From positions 1-64,000 of the forward strand of contig NZ_QUAC01000219.1 of NCBI RefSeq assembly GCF_003389455.1: a stretch of 64,000 bases of DNA, written 5' to 3'. A program made the position numbers and the translations under genes. Source of the stretch: Streptomyces inhibens (GTDB lineage: Bacteria > Actinomycetota > Actinomycetes > Streptomycetales > Streptomycetaceae). Shown here piece after piece: positions 42,078-50,976 of this stretch. The number at the start of each line of letters is the position of its first letter. The first letter of the stretch is position 1. The notes below the pieces were generated by a model that ran no database searches, had not been told where the DNA came from, and saw only the letters and a program-made list of their open reading frames with translations.

Positions 42078-43112
42078 TTATGAGGCCCCTGCCACCTCAT
42101 CCCCTCCCGCTCCCTCTTCCGCGGGCCGGGTTCCGATGATGACCGTCGCGTACAGCTCGTCGGAGCTGGCCACCTGGGTGAGCAGACCGTTGCGGGTGAA
42201 GGCCTCGACGGCGTGCGGGACCTGCCGTTCGCTCGTTTCGACGAGCAGATGGCCGCCCGGTGCCAGCCACTGCGGCGCGGCCGCGGTCACCCGCCGTAGG
42301 ACGTCGAGCCCGTCCGCGCCGCCGTCGAGCGCCACCATCGGCTCGTACTCGCGGGCCTCCGGCGGCAGCAGCCCGACCTCTTCGGTCGGTACGTAGGGGA
42401 CGTTGGCCAACAGGATGTCGATACGGCCCCGGAGGCCGGCGGGCAGCGGGTCGAAGAGGTCGCCCTCGTAGACCTCGCCCCCGGCGGCGGTGACGTTACG
42501 GCGGGCGCAGCGGACCGCGGCGGGCTCGATGTCGGCCGCGTACAGATCGACCTGTTCCAGGCCGGCGGCCAGTGCGGCGCCCACCGCGCCGGAGCCGCAG
42601 CACAGGTCGACGACGACCGTGCGCCGGTGCGTACGGGCGGCGGCCGCCCGGGACCCGAGTCGGACGTTCTGGGGATCGAGGCCGACGTTCCGGAGCCCGA
42701 GGCCGACGGCTTGGTCCACGAGGAACTCGGTGCGGCGGCGCGGCACGAAGACGCCCGGGTCGACGGCGACCCGCAGACCGTAGAACTCGGCCCAGCCGAG
42801 GACGTGTTCAAGCGGCAGACCGACAACGCGCCGCTCCACCATGGCGGCGAGATCGTCCGGCGTACGCGCCGTGGCGAGGAGCAGCTCCGCCTCGTCCTCG
42901 GCGAAGACACAGCCGGCGGCGCGCAGTTTGGTGATGACGGCGGCGAGGGAGAGCGGCGAGGGGAGGGGAGCGGCGGGAGGGGAGGAGACAGGTGACGGGT
43001 GGGGCGGCACCTGAGGTGACGACGGATGAGATGACTGCGATGGGTGAGGTGCCTGCGACGAGTGAGGTGACGACGGCGTGTGGAGAGACGACGGCGTGTG
43101 AGATGACGACAT
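42078..43112 (-). CDS. Putative protein N5-glutamine methyltransferase (HemK/PrmC-like)
   Basis: 344 residues from the ATG at 43112. Residues 1-50 are a low-complexity Ser/His/Pro tract. Then come the PrmC-type helical domain and the SAM-binding domain: FVPRRRTEFLVDQAV, VVDLCCGSGAVGAALAA (motif I), LYAADIEPAAVRCARRN, DILLANVPYVPTEE and APGGHLLVETSERQ. The catalytic motif is NVPY rather than the canonical NPPY, seen in a distinct actinobacterial branch annotated as putative N5-glutamine methyltransferase. The substrate may therefore differ from release factors. Confidence 0.85.
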   Translation of the reverse strand: MSSSHTPSSLHTPSSPHSSQAPHPSQSSHPSSPQVPPHPSPVSSPPAAPLPSPLSLAAVITKLRAAGCVFAEDEAELLLATARTPDDLAAMVERRVVGLPLEHVLGWAEFYGLRVAVDPGVFVPRRRTEFLVDQAVGLGLRNVGLDPQNVRLGSRAAAARTHRRTVVVDLCCGSGAVGAALAAGLEQVDLYAADIEPAAVRCARRNVTAAGGEVYEGDLFDPLPAGLRGRIDILLANVPYVPTEEVGLLPPEAREYEPMVALDGGADGLDVLRRVTAAAPQWLAPGGHLLVETSERQVPHAVEAFTRNGLLTQVASSDELYATVIIGTRPAEEGAGGDEVAGAS

Positions 43113-43319
43113 GTGAGCCTTTCGGGCGCCTAAGGCGCTTCCGCGGATCACGTCTGTCGGGCGGTCACCTGAATCGGGCTGACCGCACGGCGTGAGACGG
43201 GAGCGCCTGCCTGGTCTGGCGGGGAATCGGTCTCACCTCCTCGGTCGGTCCTCTGCTGCTCGGCAACACTACCTGACCTGGGCCGCGGCACCCAGACCGG
43301 TGTCGTGCTCCCTGGGAGC

Positions 43320-44030
43320 TCAGCGCGCCGCCGGCCCGCTGATGGCACCGACCTCGACCGAACCGATGCGTCCGGCGTCGTCGAAGGAGACCTCGACCGT
43401 CGCGCCGGTGGGCAGGTCGGCGCTGATCCGGCCGGGGCCGTGGCGCTGCGGGAGCGCGTGGTGGCCGAAGTAGCCGGCCACCACCGCGTGTGCCGCATTG
43501 GCGTGTACGCCCGCGCCGGTGAGCAGGATCCGCGGCAGCGTGACCGGGTCGGGCGCCGCCCAGGGGACCTGGGGGTCGTCCGGCACCATGTACAGCCGGG
43601 CGTCCGGACTTGCCTGGACGCCTATGTAGCCGGCGGCGCCCAGTACGCCCATCGCCCCGAAGGCGAGGGTCTCGACGGCCAGCCGCGGGTCCGCGCACGC
43701 CGACAGATCGACGAGTTCCTCGGTGAACTCCCGGATGCCGTGCGTATGCCCGAACTGCCGCACCGCCTCGGCCGCGCCGACCGCCGGCATGTCCCGAAAT
43801 CCGGGATTGGCCCATCCCCACAGCCATGAGGCGTCGGACTCGTCATAGCTGCCGAGGATGGATATCCGCAGGTCACGGCCTGCCTGGCGGTAGATGCACC
43901 GATCCAGGTCGGCGGTCCAGGGACCGGTCGGCAGGAAGGCGTTGAACGTTTCGAGCTGCTCGGCGCCCCAGGCGGCATGCGGCTCGGTGAGGCGGACGAA
44001 GGCGTCACTGAAAGGGGAGTTGGAGTTCAC
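43320..44030 (-). CDS. DUF6882-like protein
   Basis: 236 residues from the GTG at 44030. WLWGWANPGFRDMPAVGAAE and AAWGAEQLETFNAFLPTGPW are typical of a Streptomyces family annotated DUF6882; the family name is from memory. No catalytic motif or membrane segment. Function unknown. A 207-base gap with no gene separates it from the methyltransferase gene. Confidence 0.7.
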   Translation of the reverse strand: MNSNSPFSDAFVRLTEPHAAWGAEQLETFNAFLPTGPWTADLDRCIYRQAGRDLRISILGSYDESDASWLWGWANPGFRDMPAVGAAEAVRQFGHTHGIREFTEELVDLSACADPRLAVETLAFGAMGVLGAAGYIGVQASPDARLYMVPDDPQVPWAAPDPVTLPRILLTGAGVHANAAHAVVAGYFGHHALPQRHGPGRISADLPTGATVEVSFDDAGRIGSVEVGAISGPAAR

Positions 44031-44102
44031 GCGGACCGACCTTAGCGAGCGTGGGAGGCGCTCCTCGACAGACCTCCGCCCCCCGCTGCCGCAGCCCACC
44101 CG

Positions 44103-45230
44103 TCATCTCGACGTCTCCGGCTGCGACGTCTCTCGGATCGGTGCGCTGCCGCACACGAAGGGGGTGTTCTGGAGAAGCTCCGGGGTGAGGGTGACGCCGG
44201 TCAGATGCTGGGCGAGGGCGAAGGCGGCCGGAACGGCGTGCTCCGAGCCGTCGAAGGGATCGGAGACGGCGAAGTCACCGGGCTCCTGGGTCTCCTGGGT
44301 CTCCAGGGTCTCCTGGGCTGGCGGGGCTTCCGTGGCGGCCTGGGCTTGTGGGGCGAGCGGGAAGCCCATGCCGCGCATGACGTCCAGGAGCGCGTCGGGG
44401 GTGCTGCCGCCACGGCTCTCGGGGAATGTCGGCTCGAAGCAGAGGCGGTTGGTGGTGTCCTCGGCCCAGAGGAAGGTGTCGACGCCGTTGATGTTGGCGA
44501 AGTGTGAGATCCAGCGGGTGCCTGAGGAGGCCGGTAGTGCGCGTCCCTCGGTGACGCCCAGGTAGCCGTTGGGCTCGATCGCCACGGTCCAGCGGCCGAC
44601 GGTCGTCAGGGCGATGAGCTGTCGCTGGCCGTCGGAGCGGCCGAGGAGGTCGAACGCGGCGTCGACGACAGCGATGGCGCCGGTCAGCCCCGTCGCGTAG
44701 GGCGGTTCCTCCCGCCCGCCCAGGCGGCGCAGCAGCTCCGCGGGCGGCAGACCGTGTGCCAGCGTGATGCAGTACGCCTCCGCGAGGTCCGGGAAGCGTT
44801 CCTCGAACCACAGGTAGTCGCGGTACGACGGGGGCGCCGCCGCGGTGCGGAGGGACCGGCCCAGGGCGCCGGTGAGCAGGCGCGGATGGCGGCGCCACCA
44901 CCACAGCTCCGCCCGCGGCAGACGGCGAAATCGCGCCAACGCCTGGCCGTCGTCGTCCACCGTCGCCGCCACGAATCTGTCGTCCAGCGCCCTGATCCTC
45001 GGCGTCCAGATAAGCAGCAGGTGTTCGTCGAGCAGCAGCCACGCCTCGTGCAGCCAGTTACGGCAGGAGAGGTCGTTGGTGTACTCGTCGACCGTGTCGG
45101 AGTAGCCGCGCTCCACGGCATCCACCAGCCAATTCCACCGGTCCACCATCTCCGCGACGGTGAACGATGCGCGCCGGCCCCGCCCGCGCAGCAACTCGCC
45201 GACGGCGGCCTCGTTGTCGTGCGTATCCAT
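44103..45230 (-). CDS. DUF6461-like protein
   Basis: 375 residues from ATG 45230; in-frame starts to 45494 exist but add sequence without coding character and cross the direct-repeat operator at 45393-45427. The N-terminal half is helical and Trp/Arg-rich (AEMVDRWNWLVDAVERGYSD, WLHEAWLLLDEHLLLIWTPR). The C-terminal half carries DYLWFEERFPDLAEAYCITL, GRWTVAIEPNGYLG, RWISHFANINGVDTFLWAED and FPESRGGSTPD, the pattern of actinobacterial DUF6461. Function unknown; such proteins are often found singly. Confidence 0.72.
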   Translation of the reverse strand: MDTHDNEAAVGELLRGRGRRASFTVAEMVDRWNWLVDAVERGYSDTVDEYTNDLSCRNWLHEAWLLLDEHLLLIWTPRIRALDDRFVAATVDDDGQALARFRRLPRAELWWWRRHPRLLTGALGRSLRTAAAPPSYRDYLWFEERFPDLAEAYCITLAHGLPPAELLRRLGGREEPPYATGLTGAIAVVDAAFDLLGRSDGQRQLIALTTVGRWTVAIEPNGYLGVTEGRALPASSGTRWISHFANINGVDTFLWAEDTTNRLCFEPTFPESRGGSTPDALLDVMRGMGFPLAPQAQAATEAPPAQETLETQETQEPGDFAVSDPFDGSEHAVPAAFALAQHLTGVTLTPELLQNTPFVCGSAPIRETSQPETSR

Positions 45231-45392
45231 TGGCGGCGAGCTTGCCACGGCATCGTCCGCCGGGCATCGGCATATCCACCGCTGGGCGTCGCAGTCCCCA
45301 GCTGTCGCAGTAGTCCCCAATTGTCGCAGCCCCGTGCTGCTGTCACAGTCCCCGCCGTCCCTCTCCGCCATCGCCATCCCCTCTCGAATGAC

Positions 45393-45427
45393 TGGAAAGT
45401 ACTTGTCAGATTGGAAAGTTCTTGTCA
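45393..45427. promoter_or_regulatory. Two 16-base direct repeats upstream of membrane protein/regulator pair
   Basis: TGGAAAGTACTTGTCA (45393-45408) and TGGAAAGTTCTTGTCA (45412-45427) repeat with a 19-base period, 66 bases before the start at 45493. They are the obvious binding site for the winged-helix regulator encoded at 45909. Confidence 0.8.
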
Positions 45428-45492
45428 CGATGAAGGTACGAAGCAGGAGCAAGTGCGAGAAGGAAAAAGCAGGATCAGGCAGGGGGACTGAC

Positions 45493-45912
45493 ATGTCGGA
45501 GTACGCAGCGAAGGACGCGGCGGCCGCGCTGGCCCGCGCGCAGGAGCTGAGCTCAACGGTCCGGGCCGGTGCGAAGTGGTACGTCCGGTACCAAGTGGTC
45601 TACGGCTGCGCGGCAGCCGTCGTGGTGCTCGCCATAGGGCTGTTGAGCCGGCCTTACGGTGTGGCGATCGGCGTCGGCTTCTGGGGTGTCGTCGTCGCGG
45701 GGCTGTCGGTCTATTCGGCCCGGCAGCGCGTTGCCCGGCGCGGGTTCGGGCGGTGGCATGCCAGCATGATCATCGCCTGGGGGCTGCTCTATGCCGCGGT
45801 GCTGGTGCCCGGGAGTATCTGGTTCCCAGGCGTTGTGGCGTGGTGGGTGCCCGGCGCGGTGGTGGTTGCTCTTCCCGGCCTGATAGGCGGTTACTTGGAG
45901 GCCCGGCGGTGA
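45493..45912 (+). CDS. Four-helix integral membrane protein
   Basis: 139 residues from the ATG at 45493. Helices: VVYGCAAAVVVLAIGLLS, GVAIGVGFWGVVVAGLSVYS, MIIAWGLLYAAVLVPGSIWF and VVAWWVPGAVVVALPGLIGG. The N-terminus is a polar amphipathic helix (AKDAAAALARAQELSSTVRA). Its stop overlaps the start of a winged-helix regulator by 4 bases. This membrane-protein/regulator pairing recurs in actinobacteria; the function of the membrane protein is not known to me. Confidence 0.82.
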   Translation: MSEYAAKDAAAALARAQELSSTVRAGAKWYVRYQVVYGCAAAVVVLAIGLLSRPYGVAIGVGFWGVVVAGLSVYSARQRVARRGFGRWHASMIIAWGLLYAAVLVPGSIWFPGVVAWWVPGAVVVALPGLIGGYLEARR

Positions 45913-46280
45913 CTGATCCGCACGACAGAACCCGTCCGCACCACGGATCCCATCCGAGCCACGGATCCAATCCGAGCCACGGATCCCATCCGCGCCACGG
46001 ACTCGACGAGGTGATTCACGCACCGGTCCGCTTCTCCATCGTGGCGACCCTGGCGGCCGCCGACAAGGCCGAGTTCGCGTTCGTCCGCGATACCGTCGAG
46101 GTGAGCGACTCGGTCTTGTCGAGGCAGGTCGCCACCCTGGAGAAGGCCGGCTATGTCGCCGTCACCAAGGGGTACGTCGGCAAGCGTCCGCGCACCTGGC
46201 TCGCCCTGACGGCCGACGGTCGCGCGGCCTTCGCCGCCCACTGCCAGGCCTTGCGGGCGATAGCGGGAGACGACGCCTGA
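45909..46280 (+). CDS. MarR/YtcD-like winged-helix regulator with His-rich repeats
   Basis: 123 residues from the GTG overlapping the preceding stop. Residues 10-31 are built from three 6-residue repeats (SHPSHG-type, His/Ser/Gly-rich) encoded by 18-base tandem DNA repeats. The rest is a compact winged helix: LDEVIHAPVRFSIVATLAAA, DKAEFAFVRDTVEVSDSVLS, RQVATLEKAGYVAVTKGYVG, KRPRTWLALTADGRAAFAAH. The direct repeats at 45393-45427 are its likely operator. The His-rich tail could bind metal or be a neutral expansion. Confidence 0.88.
   Translation: MTDPHDRTRPHHGSHPSHGSNPSHGSHPRHGLDEVIHAPVRFSIVATLAAADKAEFAFVRDTVEVSDSVLSRQVATLEKAGYVAVTKGYVGKRPRTWLALTADGRAAFAAHCQALRAIAGDDA
45941..45994 (+). repeat. 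18-base tandem repeat, three units
   Basis: CCACGGATCCCATCCGAG at 45941-45958, with one or two changes in the units at 45959-45976 and 45977-45994, and a partial fourth unit after that. In frame within the regulator gene. Confidence 0.9.
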
Positions 46281-46290
46281 GCCGGCTCTG

Positions 46291-46321
46291 TTGACTTGGA
46301 GTGCGCTCCAACTCATACCGT
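46291..46321 (+). promoter_or_regulatory. MerR-type promoter of aldo/keto reductase
   Basis: A -35 element TTGACT (46291-46296) and a -10-like TACCGT (46316-46321) are 19 bases apart, and the spacer contains the dyad TTGGAG...CTCCAA (46296-46311). An over-long spacer holding a dyad is the hallmark of MerR-family activation. No merR-like gene is in the window. Confidence 0.72.
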
Positions 46322-46453
46322 CCTGACGGGATTACGGGACGGGCTCGAAATGAGGGCCCAGGGATCAGGGATCCGAGGTCCGAGGCTCATGAACAGGGGG
46401 CCGGGACGCCGAGGTTCACGATCCGTCCCGCCGTACGTCCAGGAGGTAGCAGC

Positions 46454-47446
<993 letters not shown>

Positions 47447-47607
47447 GACGGGTGAGGGGGAGTAGCAACCGAAGGCCGGAAGTCGGAGCGACTGGGGGCT
47501 GAGGACCGGGGGCGGGACAACCGAGAGCCGGGGGGTGGGGGCCGGAGCAACCGGGGGAGCAGTGGAACGGAGCGACCGGGGGAGGGCCAGAAGGGCGGCG
47601 CGGGTGG

Positions 47608-47982
47608 TTACGCCGGTGACATGACCTCGTAGAGGTTGCCGGCGTCGTCCTGGAAGAACAGGCCGCGGGGGCACAGGGGATGGTCGATGCGGCCGTTGCC
47701 CGGTTCGGTGGGGTCGTTGCCGTAGGGGATGCCGGCCGCCTGTATGCGGGCGAGGACGGCGTCGAAGGTTTCGGGGTCGACGTCGAAGGCGAGGTGATGG
47801 CCCTCGGCGTCCGGCACGGTCATGAAGTCGAGGGTGAGCGTCTCGTTCACGCGGACGGGGGCGAAGTGCCCCCGGCGGCCGGCCGGCGGGAGTTCCGGCA
47901 GGCCCATCACCGAGGCGAAGAAGTGGGCGGCCGCGCGGTGGTCGGCGGCCGGGACGATGGTGTGGTTGAGGGTCACGGTCAT
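47608..47982 (-). CDS. VOC (glyoxalase/dioxygenase fold) protein
   Basis: 124 residues. TLNHTIVPAADHRAAAHFFA, SVMGLPEL, LTLDFMTVPDAEGHHLAFDV and GLFFQDDAGNLYEVMSPA follow the paired beta-alpha-beta-beta-beta pattern, with His and Glu in metal-ligand positions. It is translationally coupled to a TetR gene (stop and start share one base), so it is likely the target of that regulator: detoxification or antibiotic-resistance type activity. Confidence 0.87.
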   Translation of the reverse strand: MTVTLNHTIVPAADHRAAAHFFASVMGLPELPPAGRRGHFAPVRVNETLTLDFMTVPDAEGHHLAFDVDPETFDAVLARIQAAGIPYGNDPTEPGNGRIDHPLCPRGLFFQDDAGNLYEVMSPA

Positions 47983-48620
47983 CAGGCGCTCCCAGGGCGG
48001 TTGAGGGTGCCGTGCAGGAGTACGGCGATGAGCTCCTCGGGGGTGAGGCTCGCGTCGCCCTCCGGAGCCGGCGTCTGCAGGCGGGTGAAGAGCAGGCCCA
48101 GGAAGGCGGAGGCGACCTTCTCGGGGGGCATGCGGAAGGCGGCCCGGTCGGGTTCGAGCAGCTCGATGACGCCGTTGCGCAGGGCGGTGACGGACTGTGC
48201 CCGGCTGTCCGGCGGCGGACCGTCGCCGGACCGGGAGCCGGGGCCGTGCTCGCGGCCGCGGCGGTGACCGGAGGCGTGGAGGGCGCTGACGACGGTGCCC
48301 ATGCGCTCCATGTGGGCGCGCAGCGCATCGGCGGCTTCGGTCAGCCGTACGTCGAGCGGTTCGGCCAGGGAGATCGAGGCGAGCTCGCGCAGGACGTGGT
48401 CCGTGCCGACCGCTTCGGCGACACAGGCGTCCAGCACCTCGTCCTTGTCCTTGAAGGCCCGGAAGATCGTGGCCTCCCCGATGCCCGCGGCGCGTGCGAT
48501 CCGGCTGGTGGTGACGGCCGCGCCGAACTCCGCCACGAGCGGCAGCGCGGCGGCCACGATCATGGCCCGACGTTCCTCGACGCTCATGCCGGGGGCGCGT
48601 CGGCGGGGTGGTGGTGTCAT
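47982..48620 (-). CDS. TetR family transcriptional regulator
   Basis: 212 residues from the ATG at 48620 (GTG at 48629 possible). N-terminal HTH: RRAMIVAAALPLVAEFGAAV, TTSRIARAAGIGEATIFRAF, KDKDEVLDACVAEAV. The C-terminal half is variable and includes an Arg/Gly/Ser-rich loop. A perfect 22-base palindrome begins 12 bases upstream. It heads a two-gene operon with a VOC protein and probably represses it. Confidence 0.92.
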   Translation of the reverse strand: MTPPPRRRAPGMSVEERRAMIVAAALPLVAEFGAAVTTSRIARAAGIGEATIFRAFKDKDEVLDACVAEAVGTDHVLRELASISLAEPLDVRLTEAADALRAHMERMGTVVSALHASGHRRGREHGPGSRSGDGPPPDSRAQSVTALRNGVIELLEPDRAAFRMPPEKVASAFLGLLFTRLQTPAPEGDASLTPEELIAVLLHGTLNRPGSA

Positions 48621-48632
48621 GGGATCCACGCT

Positions 48633-48654
48633 ACGGAGTGAGTACTCACTCCGT
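48633..48654. promoter_or_regulatory. 22-base perfect palindrome (TetR operator)
   Basis: ACGGAGTGAGT followed at once by its reverse complement, immediately upstream of the TetR/VOC operon. The GAGTGAGTACTCACTC core is a common TetR operator type. Confidence 0.9.
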
Positions 48655-48765
48655 CAATGGATGCGCGCATCCGCCCTTCGCTCCCTAGACTTTTTGCAGC
48701 GTGACAAGGCTGGTGCCGACGGCCGCTGCTCCTGGGCCGTCGTCCCCACGGAAGGGCGGCGCGCC

Positions 48766-49176
48766 ATGGACTGGAAGCTCGAACTGGTGCCGATTCCGGT
48801 GACCGATGTGGAACGGGCGAAGCGGTTCTACAGCGAGCAGATGGGCTTTGCCGTCGATCACGACATGCGTGTCGGCGGCGAGGTGCGCATTGTGCAGCTG
48901 ACGCCGCCGGGTTCGGGCTGCTCGATCGTGATCGGCGCGGGCACCGGCGTCACGGAGGTGGTGGCCGGTTCGGTGCAGGGACTGCAACTGGTGGTGTCCG
49001 ATATCGCCGCGGCCCGCGCGCAGTTGGTCGAGCGGGGCGTGGCGGCCGGCCCCGTACAGCACATGGAGAACGGGGCGATGGCGGACGGCCCCGGCGGGGC
49101 GTGGAACTCGTTCGTCTACTTCAGCGACCCGGACGGAAACGGCTGGGCGCTGCAGGAGCGGCCGGCCGAGGAATGA
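48766..49176 (+). CDS. VOC family protein
   Basis: 136 residues from the ATG at 48766. WKLELVPIPVTDVERAKRFY, SEQMGFAVDHDMRVGGEVRI, VQLTPPGSGCSIVIGAG and FVYFSDPDGNGWALQERPAE are typical of glyoxalase-like proteins that act on small toxic molecules. It is divergent from the TetR gene, and the 22-base palindrome lies between them, so it may belong to the same regulon. Confidence 0.9.
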   Translation: MDWKLELVPIPVTDVERAKRFYSEQMGFAVDHDMRVGGEVRIVQLTPPGSGCSIVIGAGTGVTEVVAGSVQGLQLVVSDIAAARAQLVERGVAAGPVQHMENGAMADGPGGAWNSFVYFSDPDGNGWALQERPAEE

Positions 49177-49213
49177 CGGGCGGGGCGCCGTGGAGGGCTC
49201 CTAGGATCGGCGG

Positions 49214-50044
49214 ATGACGACGGTTGAGGAAGCATTTCTGCGGGCCTTTCATGCCGCTCATCCGGCAGTGACCGCACGGGCGATGGCCCATGGGCGGGCC
49301 GCGGACGGCCGGTCCAGTTACGAGATCCTGCGGGACCGGGTGTCGGGGTGTACGCGGGTGCTGGATCTCGGCTGCGGCGACGGGCTGCTGCTGGAACTCC
49401 TCGGTGAGCAGGGGCGGAACGCGGGCCGGGCGCTCGCCGGACTCGATCTGTCCGCCGAGGAGTTGGCGCTGGCGCGCCGCCGTCCGGGCGTCGACCGGGC
49501 CGATCTGCGAGTGGGGCGGGCGCAGCAACTACCGTTCTCGGACGGCCGGTTCGACGGCTGCGTATCCCATATGGCGCTGATGCTGATGAGCGATGCGGAA
49601 CGGGTCGCGGCGGAGCTGGCGCGGGTGCTGGAGCCGGGCGGCACGCTCGCCGTCGTCCTGGGCGGTGGGGCGGCCGGCGGTGAGGCGTACGAGAGGTTTC
49701 TGCGGCTTGCGGTGCCGCTGTTCAAGGCGGCGCCCGCGGAGCAGCGGATTCCGCCGCTCGGGGACCGGCGGCTGCGGACCCGCGAGGGGTTCGACGCGGT
49801 GTTCGGCCCGGCCGGGTTCGGGCCGGCGGAGTGGGAGACCGTACGGATCGATCTGACCGGCCCGCCGGAACGGATCTGGGACTGCCTGGGTGGCTTCTAC
49901 GACTTCGGGCCGCTCGACCCCGCGGTCACCGCGGATCTGCGGGCCCGCTTCGAGGCGGAGTCGGCGGAGACGGCACTGCCGGACGGCCGTATTCCGTGCG
50001 CGATGAATGTGCACATCGCGACGGCGGTGCGGAGCGGCCGCTGA
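49214..50044 (+). CDS. Class I SAM-dependent methyltransferase
   Basis: 276 residues. Motif I VLDLGCGDGLLLELLG, an acidic post-I strand at LAGLDLSAEEL, motif for substrate/cofactor FDGCVSHMALMLM, and LEPGGTLAVVLGG. The C-terminal region (LTGPPERIWDCLGGFYDFGP) may bind substrate. It starts 37 bases after the VOC gene and could be co-transcribed. Substrate unknown. Confidence 0.88.
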   Translation: MTTVEEAFLRAFHAAHPAVTARAMAHGRAADGRSSYEILRDRVSGCTRVLDLGCGDGLLLELLGEQGRNAGRALAGLDLSAEELALARRRPGVDRADLRVGRAQQLPFSDGRFDGCVSHMALMLMSDAERVAAELARVLEPGGTLAVVLGGGAAGGEAYERFLRLAVPLFKAAPAEQRIPPLGDRRLRTREGFDAVFGPAGFGPAEWETVRIDLTGPPERIWDCLGGFYDFGPLDPAVTADLRARFEAESAETALPDGRIPCAMNVHIATAVRSGR

Positions 50045-50146
50045 GTCGGGGGCGTTTTTCGGTTGCCCGGCGCCGTACCGATGCGGTTGCATTGGTACGT
50101 ATGGCGTCGCGGGCGCGATGCGTACGGCAGGGGTGAGTGGTGCGGC

Positions 50147-50176
50147 GATCCGGGTCGGTCGAGTCGATCCCGGATC
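50147..50176. terminator. Stem-loop after methyltransferase gene
   Basis: GATCCGGG (50147-50154) and CCCGGATC (50169-50176) can pair around a 14-base loop. Confidence 0.4.
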
Positions 50177-50212
50177 GGTGCGGGTTGAGCTGACGAGTGA
50201 GGTGGGGGAGTT

Positions 50213-50491
50213 ATGGCGATCGGGGCCGATGAGCGGGTGGCGCGGGCGGAGGAGGTGCTGCGGGCGTATGCGCTGTCCGAAGGGGGGTGGCGGCGGAGCC
50301 CGGGCCAGAATCTGCAGGAGCTGCTGGTGGACCTCATGCAGTGGTGTGACGCCACCCAGCACGGCTTCGAGCGGGCGCTGACCGCCGCGCGTGAGGCGCG
50401 GCGGGCCGGCGGTGCCGGTGGCGGCAGTGCCGGTGGCGACAACGGCGGCTGTGGTGACGGTGGTGGCGGTGGTCAGGCCTCGGCGGGGTGA
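50213..50491 (+). CDS. Small hypothetical protein with Gly-rich tail
   Basis: 92 residues. The first 65 residues form charged helices (AIGADERVARAEEVLRAYAL, NLQELLVDLMQWCDATQHGF, ERALTAAREARRAGG) and the tail is nearly all Gly/Ala/Asp. GTGGGGGAG precedes the ATG. It converges with and overlaps the HxlR gene by 19 bases. Function unknown. Confidence 0.7.
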   Translation: MAIGADERVARAEEVLRAYALSEGGWRRSPGQNLQELLVDLMQWCDATQHGFERALTAAREARRAGGAGGGSAGGDNGGCGDGGGGGQASAG

Positions 50492-50886
50492 CGTTGGGGA
50501 TAGGTGGCCTCCAGGTGTGCCATGTGGGCGCGGCCCCAGGCGCCGAGGGGGGCCAGCGCCTCGTTGAGCGAGGTGCCGAAGTCGGTGAGCGAGTATTCGA
50601 CCTTCGGCGGCACCTGGGGAAAGATCTCGCGGTGCACGATGCCGTCGGCCTCCAGCTCGCGCAGCTGCTGGGCCAGCACCTTTTCGCTGATCTTCGGCAG
50701 CTCCCGGCGCAGCTCACCGAACCGCTGTGGGCGCTGGGCCAGCGCCCACAGCAGCAGGACCTTCCATTTGCCGCCGATGACATCCACGGCGGCGTCCAGC
50801 CCGCACTCGTACGGCCCCTTGCGTGCGGCGTGTGCGCTGCCCGTGCGGCGTGTGCCGTCTGCGCTGTCTGCGCTGCGTGTGCTCAT
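50473..50886 (-). CDS. HxlR family transcriptional regulator
   Basis: 137 residues. The HxlR signature is complete: CGLDAAVDVIGGKWKVLLLW, ALAQRPQRFGELRRELPKIS, EKVLAQQLRELEADGIVHRE, VPPKVEYSLTDFGTSL. HxlR proteins are winged-helix sensors of oxidative or electrophile stress, many through a Cys at the position of Cys28 here. It may control the adjacent minus-strand VOC gene or its own transcription. Confidence 0.93.
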   Translation of the reverse strand: MSTRSADSADGTRRTGSAHAARKGPYECGLDAAVDVIGGKWKVLLLWALAQRPQRFGELRRELPKISEKVLAQQLRELEADGIVHREIFPQVPPKVEYSLTDFGTSLNEALAPLGAWGRAHMAHLEATYPQRHPAEA

Positions 50887-50976
50887 GGAGTGGCTCCCCC
50901 TGCGTCGTCGTTCCCGGGCAAGTATCGGACGCGTACCGGCCCGGCGGACAAGGGAGTTCGGCCCGAGGGCGGCAAC

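Noticed and set aside
45231-45494. Longer start for the DUF6461-like gene
   Set aside because: The extension crosses the direct-repeat operator of the divergent gene pair and lacks family similarity.
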